The position numbers and the translations under genes are program-made. 14,403 nucleotides of DNA from assembly GCA_964608735.1 (NCBI GenBank), contig CAZSPL010000085.1, positions 1-14,403 of the forward strand, read 5' to 3'. A model generated the notes under the pieces. That model was not told where the DNA came from. It did no database searches and was given only the letters and a program-made list of their open reading frames with translations. Below are positions 8,119 to 13,912 of this stretch, piece by piece (within the stretch, counting starts at the first letter, position 1; each line of letters starts with the position of its first letter). Origin of the DNA: CAZSPL01 sp964608735 (GTDB taxonomy: Bacteria; JAJVIF01; JAPKYR01; CAZSPL01).

Positions 8119-8586
8119 ATGCTCGAGCAGCGTCTCAATCTGACCGATATCAGTTCGAAGGTCATATTTACGGGCGTCGTGACTTTCGCTCTCATAATGC
8201 GCATCGGGGAAAAGAAGCTCAAGGAATTCAAGCTCAGCCTCGGGGAATTCGGCGTGCTGCTTACGCTGAACAGCCACAAGAAAGAAATCAACCTCAGCAC
8301 CGTGAAACAGAATGCATACCTCTTCAGCGGCGCGAGTATAACAAAAGTTGCCGAGAAACTGTTGACCAAGGGATATATCACCAGGCGCGAGAATCCCAAG
8401 TCGCGGCGCGAGAAGCTCGTAAGGATAACCCCGTCGGGCGAGAAACTCCTCGAAAAAATCATGCAGGTCATGAGCACTTTGTACCCGATGGTGCTCGAAG
8501 GTGTGAAAGAACCGGCCAAGTTCAGGCTGCTGAAGGATATAAACGATATCATGGCCAATGTTCTCGATATGAAAGGCCGCGTATAG
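8119..8586 (+). CDS. MarR-family transcriptional regulator, copy B
   Basis: A 155-residue winged helix-turn-helix regulator. It aligns with copy A from the first residue without gaps; counted by hand about 69 of 152 positions are identical (about 45%), rising to some 80% across the DNA-binding part, where FSGASITKV, KGYI and SRREKLV are shared. The N-terminal helices, expected to shape the ligand pocket, differ much more. This suggests a tandem duplication in which both keep a similar DNA target but sense different signals. ATG 8119 is preferred over GTG 8110 because GGAGG (8106-8110) lies eight bases before it and overlaps the GTG. Confidence 0.9.
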   Translation: MLEQRLNLTDISSKVIFTGVVTFALIMRIGEKKLKEFKLSLGEFGVLLTLNSHKKEINLSTVKQNAYLFSGASITKVAEKLLTKGYITRRENPKSRREKLVRITPSGEKLLEKIMQVMSTLYPMVLEGVKEPAKFRLLKDINDIMANVLDMKGRV

Positions 8587-8606
8587 CTGCTTGCGCAGCA
8601 CTATAA

Positions 8607-8617
8607 TACTAATAGTA
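8607..8617. promoter_or_regulatory. Small palindrome before the ferritin-like gene, possible MarR operator
   Basis: TACTAATAGTA is a perfect odd palindrome (TACTA-A-TAGTA). The octamer ATACTAAT at 8606-8613 also occurs at 8074-8081, at the -10 of the second MarR gene. Shared sites at both positions would fit control by one or both MarR proteins. Short AT-rich matches can arise by chance. Confidence 0.25.
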
Positions 8618-8705
8618 ACCATTACCTATATTTGCCTTGTATCGTGTAAAATGATGTGATATTTTTGCCCAACCGTAAGACGAGCAATTATCGGAGGAGA
8701 AGTAA

Positions 8706-9158
8706 ATGACCAAGGAGCAATTTCAGGAAATCATCAACTTCGCGGTAGAGCGCGAGACGGAAGCCGAACGGTTCTATAACGATGCCGCCGACCGGGCAAA
8801 GTGGCCCCATATCAAGGCGCTTCTGCTTGAAATGGCAAAGGAAGAGAATGGCCACGCTAAGTACCTTCAGGGCCTCAAGCTGGACAAGATCGAACACGGT
8901 AATCTCAAACCGATACCCGACCTGAAGCTGTCCGACTACATGGTGGAGATGGAATACCAGCCCGATATGGACTTCCAGCAGATAATGATCATAGCCATGA
9001 AGCGCGAGGAACGGGCTGTCAAGCTCTATGAAGAACTCGGCAATACATGTACCGACCCGGGCGTGTGCAAGCTGTTCAGCATGATGGCCGAGGAAGAGCG
9101 CAAGCACAAATTCAACCTCGAAAAAGAATACGAGGAGAATGTCCTGCAGGATAATTGA
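8706..9158 (+). CDS. Ferritin-like (rubrerythrin-type) di-iron protein
   Basis: A 150-residue four-helix-bundle protein of the ferritin-like superfamily. The two halves repeat the same ligand pattern: Glu17 with Tyr24 seven residues on, then EENGH (Glu47, His50); and Glu101 with Tyr108 seven on, then EEERKH (Glu131, His134). These six residues are the expected di-iron ligands. There is no C-terminal rubredoxin domain, so it is shorter than classical rubrerythrin. Rubrerythrin-like proteins often reduce peroxide or handle iron in anaerobes, but the reaction here is not proven by sequence. GGAGG (8693-8697) is eight bases before ATG 8706. It follows the MarR pair in the same direction and ends at a strong terminator. 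Confidence 0.88.
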   Translation: MTKEQFQEIINFAVERETEAERFYNDAADRAKWPHIKALLLEMAKEENGHAKYLQGLKLDKIEHGNLKPIPDLKLSDYMVEMEYQPDMDFQQIMIIAMKREERAVKLYEELGNTCTDPGVCKLFSMMAEEERKHKFNLEKEYEENVLQDN

Positions 9159-9175
9159 AAGTGAATATACTTACG

Positions 9176-9207
9176 AAAAAATCCCCCCTGCACTCAGGGG
9201 GGTTTTT
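9176..9207 (+). terminator. Rho-independent terminator after the ferritin-like gene
   Basis: Perfect 8-base GC-rich stem, CCCCCCTG (9183-9190) and CAGGGGGG (9195-9202), with loop CACT and five Ts (9203-9207). An A-run (9176-9181) on the other side lets it work in both directions, so it can also end the minus-strand transcript arriving from 9216. Confidence 0.95.
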
Positions 9208-9215
9208 GTTTCATA

Positions 9216-9425
9216 TTATCCGATGCATTTCGGGCAGGGCTTGAACCCTTCCTGTTTAGCCTGGGTTGCGCGGTCGGGGAAAAAACCTACTGCGTTGCTC
9301 TCTCGTAGAACCGAATCGATACCGCAGCCATCATCCCCTTCCACCTCGTAGAGCAGGTCGTGAAACAGCATTTGCGCCGTATCCCCGAGAAACCTCCCAA
9401 TCCGTTGGGAAATCACGTAGCTCAA
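9216..9425 (-). CDS. Small protein with Ada-like metal-binding tail
   Basis: About 69 residues. The C-terminal end, FFPDRATQAKQEGFKPCPKC, strongly resembles the end of the Ada-type zinc-binding domain (aromatic strand, acidic-plus-A segment, GF/Y-K/R-PC-x-x-C). Only one further cysteine is present upstream (in DDGCGIDS), so the usual four-cysteine site is incomplete: three Cys are visible. TTG 9425 is chosen because GGGAGG (9438-9433) lies seven bases before it; TTG 9440 and 9431 and GTG 9416 are in frame. It starts 39 bases after the stop of the CxxC membrane protein gene, so the two probably share a transcript that ends at the bidirectional hairpin at 9183-9202. Function unknown; a decayed or minimal domain is possible. 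Confidence 0.55.
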   Translation of the reverse strand: MSYVISQRIGRFLGDTAQMLFHDLLYEVEGDDGCGIDSVLRESNAVGFFPDRATQAKQEGFKPCPKCIG

Positions 9426-9464
9426 GCTCAATCCTCCCAAGATAATGCTGCAATAATATCCGAA

Positions 9465-9971
9465 TCATGCTTTTGAATGACTCACTTTGGAATCTTCCGT
9501 CGGCTTTTCGAAAAAAAGGCCTATGCATTCTTCGCATACGAGCCAGGGGGTCTTCTCCGATGAAATCTGCTCCCTGATCTCTTTCTCGGCGTCTTCGCGG
9601 GACATACCGAATGCCATGATCGGTTTCACGGCCCTGTCGATATACTGCCGCGATTGGACCACCAGGCTTACGGGGAGCAGGTAGCCTTCGGGATTCGTGA
9701 TCGCGGCGTTGCATACACCGCATACACCTTGCTTCACGCCGCTTCGTTCCCACCACTGGATGACCTTCAGCTTGGCGTCATCCCTGGTCCTGATAACGTC
9801 GTCGGGCCTGAGCGACTTCCCGGCGTCCACGAACCGCTCCACCTTTGGCCCCTTCTTGGAAAGAATACGGCTCTGCTCGAACTTCTTCTTGTTGAGATAA
9901 TTTGCCACCCAGATGACAATGACTATTATCCCGAAGATAATCGCATAGAGTAAAAATTTTCCGGGGTCCAT
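9465..9971 (-). CDS. Membrane-anchored protein with two CxxC motifs, function unknown
   Basis: A 168-residue protein I cannot assign to a named family. Residues 6-24 form one hydrophobic helix followed by a Lys-rich patch (NKKK), which predicts an N-terminal anchor with the rest of the protein in the cytoplasm. CGVC (84-87) and CEEC (146-149) are 58 residues apart and could together bind a zinc ion, although the spacing is long. A tail of about 15 polar residues ends the protein. ATG 9971 is preceded by AGGGGG at suitable distance, and a near-consensus promoter lies upstream. The next gene downstream also ends in a CxxC motif. Confidence 0.75.
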   Translation of the reverse strand: MDPGKFLLYAIIFGIIVIVIWVANYLNKKKFEQSRILSKKGPKVERFVDAGKSLRPDDVIRTRDDAKLKVIQWWERSGVKQGVCGVCNAAITNPEGYLLPVSLVVQSRQYIDRAVKPIMAFGMSREDAEKEIREQISSEKTPWLVCEECIGLFFEKPTEDSKVSHSKA

Positions 9972-10016
9972 AATCCGCCCCCTGTAATTAGTTCTGCGAG
10001 GAATTGTTCCGCTTCG

Positions 10017-10045
10017 ATATTAGTAATCGCAGGAATGCTTGTCAA
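10017..10045 (-). promoter_or_regulatory. Strong sigma-70 promoter for the CxxC membrane protein gene
   Basis: On the minus strand TTGACA (10045-10040), a 17-base spacer and TAATAT (10022-10017). It lies between the aroA stop and ATG 9971 and gives a leader of about 40 bases, so this gene pair need not depend on aroA transcription. The hexamers and spacer length equal those of the promoter at 7458-7486. Confidence 0.75.
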
Positions 10046-10091
10046 GGATTACGCCATCGAACATCCGGGCCGCTAAAGGAATATTCGACCG

Positions 10092-11378
10092 TCACATCGT
10101 GCTGCTTAAGTGCTGCACGTGGCGCTCGAACCATGGGAAACTGTCCATCGCGACATCACCATGGTTTATCTTGCAGCCGCCAAGATGCATCCCCGTCACC
10201 ATGCAAGACAGGGCTATCCGGTGGTCGTCAAACGAATCGAATCTCGCGCTATGCAATTCAGCGCCACCGTCGTACTCGAACCCGTCATCGAACTCCTCGG
10301 CATCGACGCCCATGGCGCGCAGGTTGTGAACGGTGGTGCGAAGCCTGTCCGTTTCCTTGTACCTGAGCTCCGCAGCGCCCCTCATACTGAACGGCCCGTC
10401 GCAGAAAGCCCCGAGCATTGACAGGAGCGGCAGCTCGTCAAGAAGCGCCACGATGTCTTCGCCTTGAATCGGGACGTTCCGCAATTCCTGCTTCCCACTG
10501 ACGCTGATGTTGCCGTACGGCTCAAAATATTCCGGGTGGCGAAGCTCGATGCCGATGTCGGCACCCATCTTGCGCAGATGCTCGATGCAGCCCATTCGTG
10601 TCGGGTTCAGTAGAACATCCTTGATAACGATATCCGAACCCGGTGTCAGCAGGGCAAGCACCATGAGATAAACCGCGGATGAAATATCCCCGGGAATGAA
10701 AACACCCACCGGGTTCAGCCCGTTGGGACCCCTGATAGATATCTCGTTCCCTGACGATGTGCCGCTCGTGGTTACATCTAATCCCATGAAACGCATCAAC
10801 CGTTCCGTATGGTCCCGGCAGCAGCTTCGCTCCGTGATCTTCGTCGTTCCTTCGGCATTGATGCCCGCGAGCAGCAATGCCGATTTCAACTGGGCGCTCT
10901 GCACCGGAAGCTTATATTCTATCCCCTTCAGCTTCCCGCCTGTTATTGAAACCGGCGCCCTGCCGGCGTCTGTTTCGATACTCGCGCCCATCAAGCGCAA
11001 CGGCTCGGCGACCCGGTCCATGGGACGCTTCGATAATTGTCCATTGCCGGTCAGCTTCCATTCACCCTCGAAGCCGGATAGAAGCCCGGCAAGCAGGCGC
11101 ATGAGCGTGGCGGATCCGCCGCAATCTATTTCCGTGTGACCGGGGGATAAATTATATCCCGCAAAGCTCAACGGTCCGCCCTTCCCGGGATTGACCTTGC
11201 TACCCAGAATTTCAATCGCCTTGAGGCCATGGAATATCAACGGCGATGTCGGCAAATTCTCAATAGTTGAGCCCGGCGCGAGCGGCGCAAGCAGGATTGC
11301 CCTGTATGCTATAGACTTATCGCCCTCGATGAAGACCTGCCCCCTGAGCGGATTTAAAAGCCTCGGAATCTCCTCCAT
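10092..11378 (-). CDS. aroA: 3-phosphoshikimate 1-carboxyvinyltransferase (EPSP synthase)
   Basis: Sixth step of the shikimate pathway: transfers the enolpyruvyl group of PEP to shikimate 3-phosphate, in the cytoplasm. 428 residues, the normal length. Visible active-site elements: GDKSIAYR (Lys21, Ser22, Arg26), CGGSATLMR (86-94), LSKRPMDRV (115-123), SAQLKSAL (161-168), RDHTERL, DELPLL with the catalytic Asp314, KETDR with Glu342, and DDHRIAL (384-390). In place of the common NAGTAMRP the segment reads GGSATLMRL: Ala90 takes the place of E. coli Gly96 and Leu95 that of Pro101. GDKSIAYR also departs from the usual GDKSISHR. ATG 11378 has GAGG five bases upstream; the longer frame to 11489 overlaps the divergent gene's start region and lacks family similarity. 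No other aro gene is adjacent. Confidence 0.95.
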   Translation of the reverse strand: MEEIPRLLNPLRGQVFIEGDKSIAYRAILLAPLAPGSTIENLPTSPLIFHGLKAIEILGSKVNPGKGGPLSFAGYNLSPGHTEIDCGGSATLMRLLAGLLSGFEGEWKLTGNGQLSKRPMDRVAEPLRLMGASIETDAGRAPVSITGGKLKGIEYKLPVQSAQLKSALLLAGINAEGTTKITERSCCRDHTERLMRFMGLDVTTSGTSSGNEISIRGPNGLNPVGVFIPGDISSAVYLMVLALLTPGSDIVIKDVLLNPTRMGCIEHLRKMGADIGIELRHPEYFEPYGNISVSGKQELRNVPIQGEDIVALLDELPLLSMLGAFCDGPFSMRGAAELRYKETDRLRTTVHNLRAMGVDAEEFDDGFEYDGGAELHSARFDSFDDHRIALSCMVTGMHLGGCKINHGDVAMDSFPWFERHVQHLSSTM

Positions 11379-11410
11379 GACATCCTCTAACCCTTCCTGA
11401 TAGGAGTTGT

Positions 11411-11438
11411 TTGAAGCAAAATAAAAACTTATTATATA
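11411..11438 (+). promoter_or_regulatory. Candidate promoter of the HEAT-repeat lipoprotein gene
   Basis: TTGAAG (11411-11416), 16-base spacer, TATATA (11433-11438). A start near 11445 gives a short leader with GAGG (11458-11461) before ATG 11468. The same AT-rich patch read on the minus strand contains TATAAT and may serve aroA, though I see no good -35 for it. Confidence 0.4.
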
Positions 11439-11467
11439 CCACATCTTCGAGCAATGCGAGGCAATTA

Positions 11468-12535
11468 ATGCGAAACTTCGGAAATGCAATCATTCTTGCC
11501 GCCCTGATACTCATAGTCCAGTATGGATGCGGCGGTGCACATTCACCCGGTCCGGAAAAGGAGACAGCCGGGCAGGAGTCCGTTGACGCGGCGCCGGCGC
11601 AACGCTCGTTTGATGAGGTCTACGCCGACCTGCTTAGCGATGACAGACGGAAATCTGCCCTCGCCGATGAAGAAATCAACCGTCGATGGGAAGAATTCCT
11701 GCCGGACCTGCTCGCCCGGGCTAAACTAATGGACCCTTTGAAAAGCCCCAAGGCCATTGAACGGCTCGGCCATTACGAGGGCGAGGAAATCGTCGACACG
11801 ATCCTCCTCGGCCTCGAATCGACCGACCGCGGCATACTTATCGCATCCATCGTCGCCGCTGGACACCGGGTGATCCCGGAAATCGCCGACAAGCTGATAG
11901 AGTTCACATACTCCGAAGACGCTGGCATACGCGGCAACGCGGCCAACGCGCTCGCGAATTACAATGCCGTGCCCGGCGTGCTCGCGCGCCTCCGGGAATT
12001 GGCACTGGACCCGGAGCTCGGCGTGAGAATGGCGGCCTATTCAGGGCTCGGGAAAGCCGGTGACCATGACTCGAAGCTGCTGCTGTTTGACGCCCTGAAG
12101 AAAGAATCGGAACTGGTATCCGCCAATCCGCAACAGGCAACCCTTGTCGTGCTCATTGTCACCAAGGCCCTGAGTAATGTCGTCGATGAAACCGACTGCG
12201 AATGGCTCGTGGCCGGGCTCGATGACAATGCCTCGCGGGAATTCCGTAACGGGATGTTCGATATCATCGGCAGCCTGCATTGTTCGGAAGCGGTAGACCC
12301 GCTTATAGCGATAACGCGCGATGTTGCCGAGGATGATCTGACAAGGTTCCGGGCGGGATTCACTCTCGCGTTCATCGGCGATGCGCGAGGCTACAAGGCG
12401 GCCGGCGATATCTATTTTGCGGCCGACCAGGGGCTTCTGAAAATCAGCGAAACCCAGCTACCTACATTCAAGACAACCATGTCGCAATACAAAGGGCTTC
12501 TCGACGAAATGAAGAAATCCAATTCGGGTGAATAG
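11468..12535 (+). CDS. Predicted lipoprotein with HEAT-like repeats
   Basis: A 355-residue protein. Residues 1-20 form a signal peptide with a hydrophobic core (AIILAALILIV) and Cys21 after VQYG, a relaxed lipobox, so it is probably processed by signal peptidase II and anchored in the envelope. A Pro/Glu-rich linker follows. From about residue 85 to 330 the sequence shows paired amphipathic helices of the HEAT/ARM type, for example SPKAIERLGHYEGEEIVDTI, AGIRGNAANALANY, LGVRMAAYSGLGKAGDHD and RFRAGFTLAFIGDARGYKAA. Such proteins are usually binding scaffolds; no catalytic motif is seen. ATG 11468 is chosen because GAGG (11458-11461) lies six bases before it and it begins the signal peptide directly; the frame is open from TTG 11411. 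It is divergent from aroA and convergent with the next gene, 15 bases apart. Confidence 0.78.
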   Translation: MRNFGNAIILAALILIVQYGCGGAHSPGPEKETAGQESVDAAPAQRSFDEVYADLLSDDRRKSALADEEINRRWEEFLPDLLARAKLMDPLKSPKAIERLGHYEGEEIVDTILLGLESTDRGILIASIVAAGHRVIPEIADKLIEFTYSEDAGIRGNAANALANYNAVPGVLARLRELALDPELGVRMAAYSGLGKAGDHDSKLLLFDALKKESELVSANPQQATLVVLIVTKALSNVVDETDCEWLVAGLDDNASREFRNGMFDIIGSLHCSEAVDPLIAITRDVAEDDLTRFRAGFTLAFIGDARGYKAAGDIYFAADQGLLKISETQLPTFKTTMSQYKGLLDEMKKSNSGE

Positions 12536-12550
12536 CCCGCCGGCTGGCCC

Positions 12551-13195
12551 TTAAACAAAATCCAGGACGACCACATTCGGACGCGACGGCAGGTTTTCCG
12601 GGTCGATGGTGAAGCGTGTATCGCCGATACGTAGAATGTCGCTCTTCCCCTTGAGGAAATCCTCGACGTTGCCGATTGGAAGCGTCACTACCCTTGTCTT
12701 GTAGTGCATCGGGAACACGTACGCCGGCTTGATTTCATTAACAATCTTTGTAGCCTGGTTTGCGTCTATCGTAAAATACCCCCCCACGGGGATCATCATA
12801 CAGTTGACTCCCTTGAAGAATTCCATCTCCGCCTTCGTCGGTACGGCTCCCATGTCGCCGAGATGCGCGAATTTCACGCCGTCGACGTCGAAGCGGAATG
12901 CCAGTGTCGTCCCGCGTTTCTTCCCCTGGGCTTCGTCGTGGAAGAATTGCTTCGCGTCGATCTTATGCCCGTCGACGGTGTGATGCCCCGCTTTTTTCAC
13001 CGTGACGTGGCTGGATGTTACGAACTGTTCGGCGTTATGATCGAAATGATCGTGGCTTATCAACAGGATGTCGCACGAGTAGTCGGGAATCCTGTAGCCG
13101 ATACTGTCGTCAAAAGGATCGATGAGGATGGTGGTTCCGTCCGCGCCGGTGATCTTGAAGCTCGCATGCCCGAGCCATTCCACATGTATACTCAT
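12551..13195 (-). CDS. UPF0173 metal-dependent hydrolase (metallo-beta-lactamase fold)
   Basis: A 214-residue cytoplasmic protein of the metallo-beta-lactamase fold, closest in form to the UPF0173/YtkL group, whose substrate is not established. The start MSIHVEWLGHASF and ILIDPF are typical. Metal-binding elements are SHDHFDHN (His48, His50, Asp52, His53), GHH at 70-72, HLGDMG with Asp114, and PMHY with His164. The GGYFTIDANQA segment and MIPVG are also characteristic. ATG 13195 is preferred: GGAG lies nine bases upstream and the protein then starts as family members do; two ATG codons further up (13210 and 13225) are in frame but have no ribosome binding site. Upstream TATGAT or TAGAAT could be a -10, without a clear -35. 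Confidence 0.92.
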   Translation of the reverse strand: MSIHVEWLGHASFKITGADGTTILIDPFDDSIGYRIPDYSCDILLISHDHFDHNAEQFVTSSHVTVKKAGHHTVDGHKIDAKQFFHDEAQGKKRGTTLAFRFDVDGVKFAHLGDMGAVPTKAEMEFFKGVNCMMIPVGGYFTIDANQATKIVNEIKPAYVFPMHYKTRVVTLPIGNVEDFLKGKSDILRIGDTRFTIDPENLPSRPNVVVLDFV

Positions 13196-13333
13196 TTCAT
13201 CACGCTCCATGGATACGTTACGCACATGATTCTATCATAGCGCAAGCCGTCTCGCTCCGTTCCATCCATGACTTCCGCGGGGGAGTTTGGTTGCATGACA
13301 AATCGCCGCCTGTGGTAAGGCGGTTGTCAGCGG

Positions 13334-13354
13334 AAAAGGCCGGGTATACCGGCC
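13334..13354 (-). terminator. Rho-independent terminator after the Flp pilin gene
   Basis: On the minus strand GGCCGG (13354-13349), loop TATAC, CCGGCC (13343-13338), then TTTT (13337-13334). It starts 11 bases after the pilin stop codon, the expected place. The T-run is short, so it may be partial. Confidence 0.7.
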
Positions 13355-13364
13355 ATTATTTTCG

Positions 13365-13532
13365 TTAGAGACCAGAAATCGTGTCGCCGATCACCGAATA
13401 AAACGTGTCCTGTATCGTCTGACTAAACACCGTGACGACTGCAACGCACATCAAGGCAATAAGTCCGAGTAACATCGCATATTCAGTGAGGCCCTGGCCT
13501 CTCTCGTTTTCCCAGAAACGCAGATGTATCAT
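13365..13532 (-). CDS. Flp/Fap-type IVb pilin
   Basis: A 55-residue prepilin of the Flp class. A short basic leader (MIHLRFWENERG) ends at a glycine; cleavage there by a TadV/prepilin peptidase would give a mature protein beginning QGLTEYAM, with the diagnostic Glu5-Tyr6 pair, followed by a hydrophobic helix (LLGLIALMCVAVVTVF) and a short polar tail. Flp pilins form thin adhesive Tad pili. ATG 13532 is chosen because AAGGAGG precedes it by nine bases; the longer frame to 13610 covers the promoter. No tad assembly gene lies in the window, so the pilin stands alone here. A strong promoter, a hairpin over the ribosome binding site and a terminator give it a self-contained transcription unit. Confidence 0.9.
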   Translation of the reverse strand: MIHLRFWENERGQGLTEYAMLLGLIALMCVAVVTVFSQTIQDTFYSVIGDTISGL

Positions 13533-13563
13533 AACGTTTAGCCTCCTTACGGAGCCAAACGTT
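13533..13563 (-). promoter_or_regulatory. Leader hairpin that would bury the pilin Shine-Dalgarno
   Basis: In the pilin mRNA, AACGTTTGGCTCC (13563-13551), loop GTAA, GGAGGCTAAACGTT (13546-13533) can fold into a stem of about 12 pairs with one mismatch and one bulge. The stem abuts the AUG, and the GGAGG of the Shine-Dalgarno lies in its 3' arm. The fold was deduced by eye, not by energy calculation. Confidence 0.6.
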
Positions 13564-13581
13564 TCAGCCAACCTTGAATAC

Positions 13582-13610
13582 ATTATACCACAGAACCCCC
13601 CATTTTTCAA
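13582..13610 (-). promoter_or_regulatory. Strong sigma-70 promoter of the Flp pilin gene
   Basis: On the minus strand TTGAAA (13610-13605), 17-base spacer, perfect TATAAT (13587-13582). The start near 13575 gives a leader of about 43 bases that contains the whole hairpin at 13533-13563. Confidence 0.75.
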
Positions 13611-13673
13611 GAGTTACAGGGCAGTTTTCTTCTAAAACCCTGATTAAAAGCCATAAAGCGAAGATGTCCCTTT

Positions 13674-13716
13674 TGTGTCAAATTCAACACACATAAACCG
13701 TGGCATCTTTGACACA
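13674..13716. promoter_or_regulatory. Cluster of three TGTGTYRAA half-sites, probable regulator binding site
   Basis: TGTGTCAAA (13674-13682, plus), TGTGTTGAA (13691-13683, minus) and TGTGTCAAA (13716-13708, minus). The first two abut as a palindrome with seven of nine paired positions; the third is an exact inverted copy of the first. The cluster lies about 65-105 bases upstream of the pilin -35 and about 180-220 upstream of the sigma-54-like -12, a normal distance for an activator site. Confidence 0.45.
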
Positions 13717-13879
13717 CAGTGCGGGTGATTGCGGGCTGACCGCTATAAAAAAGTACCTTAAATTATTTCCATGGCGGGCTCCGGCGCGGAAAATCATCCC
13801 CAAACCCGCATTAATAAAGGGAAAGAACGAATCCCGAGTTTCCCGATGTATCTCCGTTCCGATTCCGGTAAACAAGCCT

Positions 13880-13896
13880 TTGGCACGGGGATTGCT
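13880..13896 (+). promoter_or_regulatory. Sigma-54 (RpoN) type promoter before murC
   Basis: TTGGCACG (13880-13887), four bases, then ATTGCT-type -12 element with TTGCT at 13892-13896. The invariant GG (13882-13883) and GC (13894-13895) are exactly 12 bases apart, and the match to the consensus YTGGCACG-N4-TTGCW is complete. Transcription would start near 13907, about six bases before ATG 13913. Confidence 0.55.
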
Positions 13897-13912
13897 TCAA
13901 TCTTTGTTGTAG

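Larger units (their letters stand above)
13533..13912. other. Divergent pilin/murC regulatory region without genes
   Basis: This 380-base stretch holds, from left to right, the pilin leader hairpin, the pilin promoter, an inverted repeat CAGGG/CCCTG (13617-13621, 13638-13642), the TGTGTYRAA half-site cluster and the sigma-54-like motif before murC. From about 13745 to 13875 I see nothing assignable. An open frame on the plus strand at 13700-13912 has no start site or family signature and is not called. Confidence 0.7.

Noticed and set aside
11379..11489. Upstream extension of aroA to 11489
   Set aside because: The added residues do not resemble EPSP synthases and cover the divergent promoter and start of the lipoprotein gene; ATG 11378 has a Shine-Dalgarno.
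13306..13323. CCGCC/GGCGG hairpin after the pilin terminator
   Set aside because: Only five pairs, eight-base loop and no T-run; not needed beside the better terminator at 13334-13354.
13700..13912. Plus-strand open frame ending directly before the murC ATG
   Set aside because: Starts at GTG with no ribosome binding site, overlaps the proposed regulatory sites, and has no recognisable motif.
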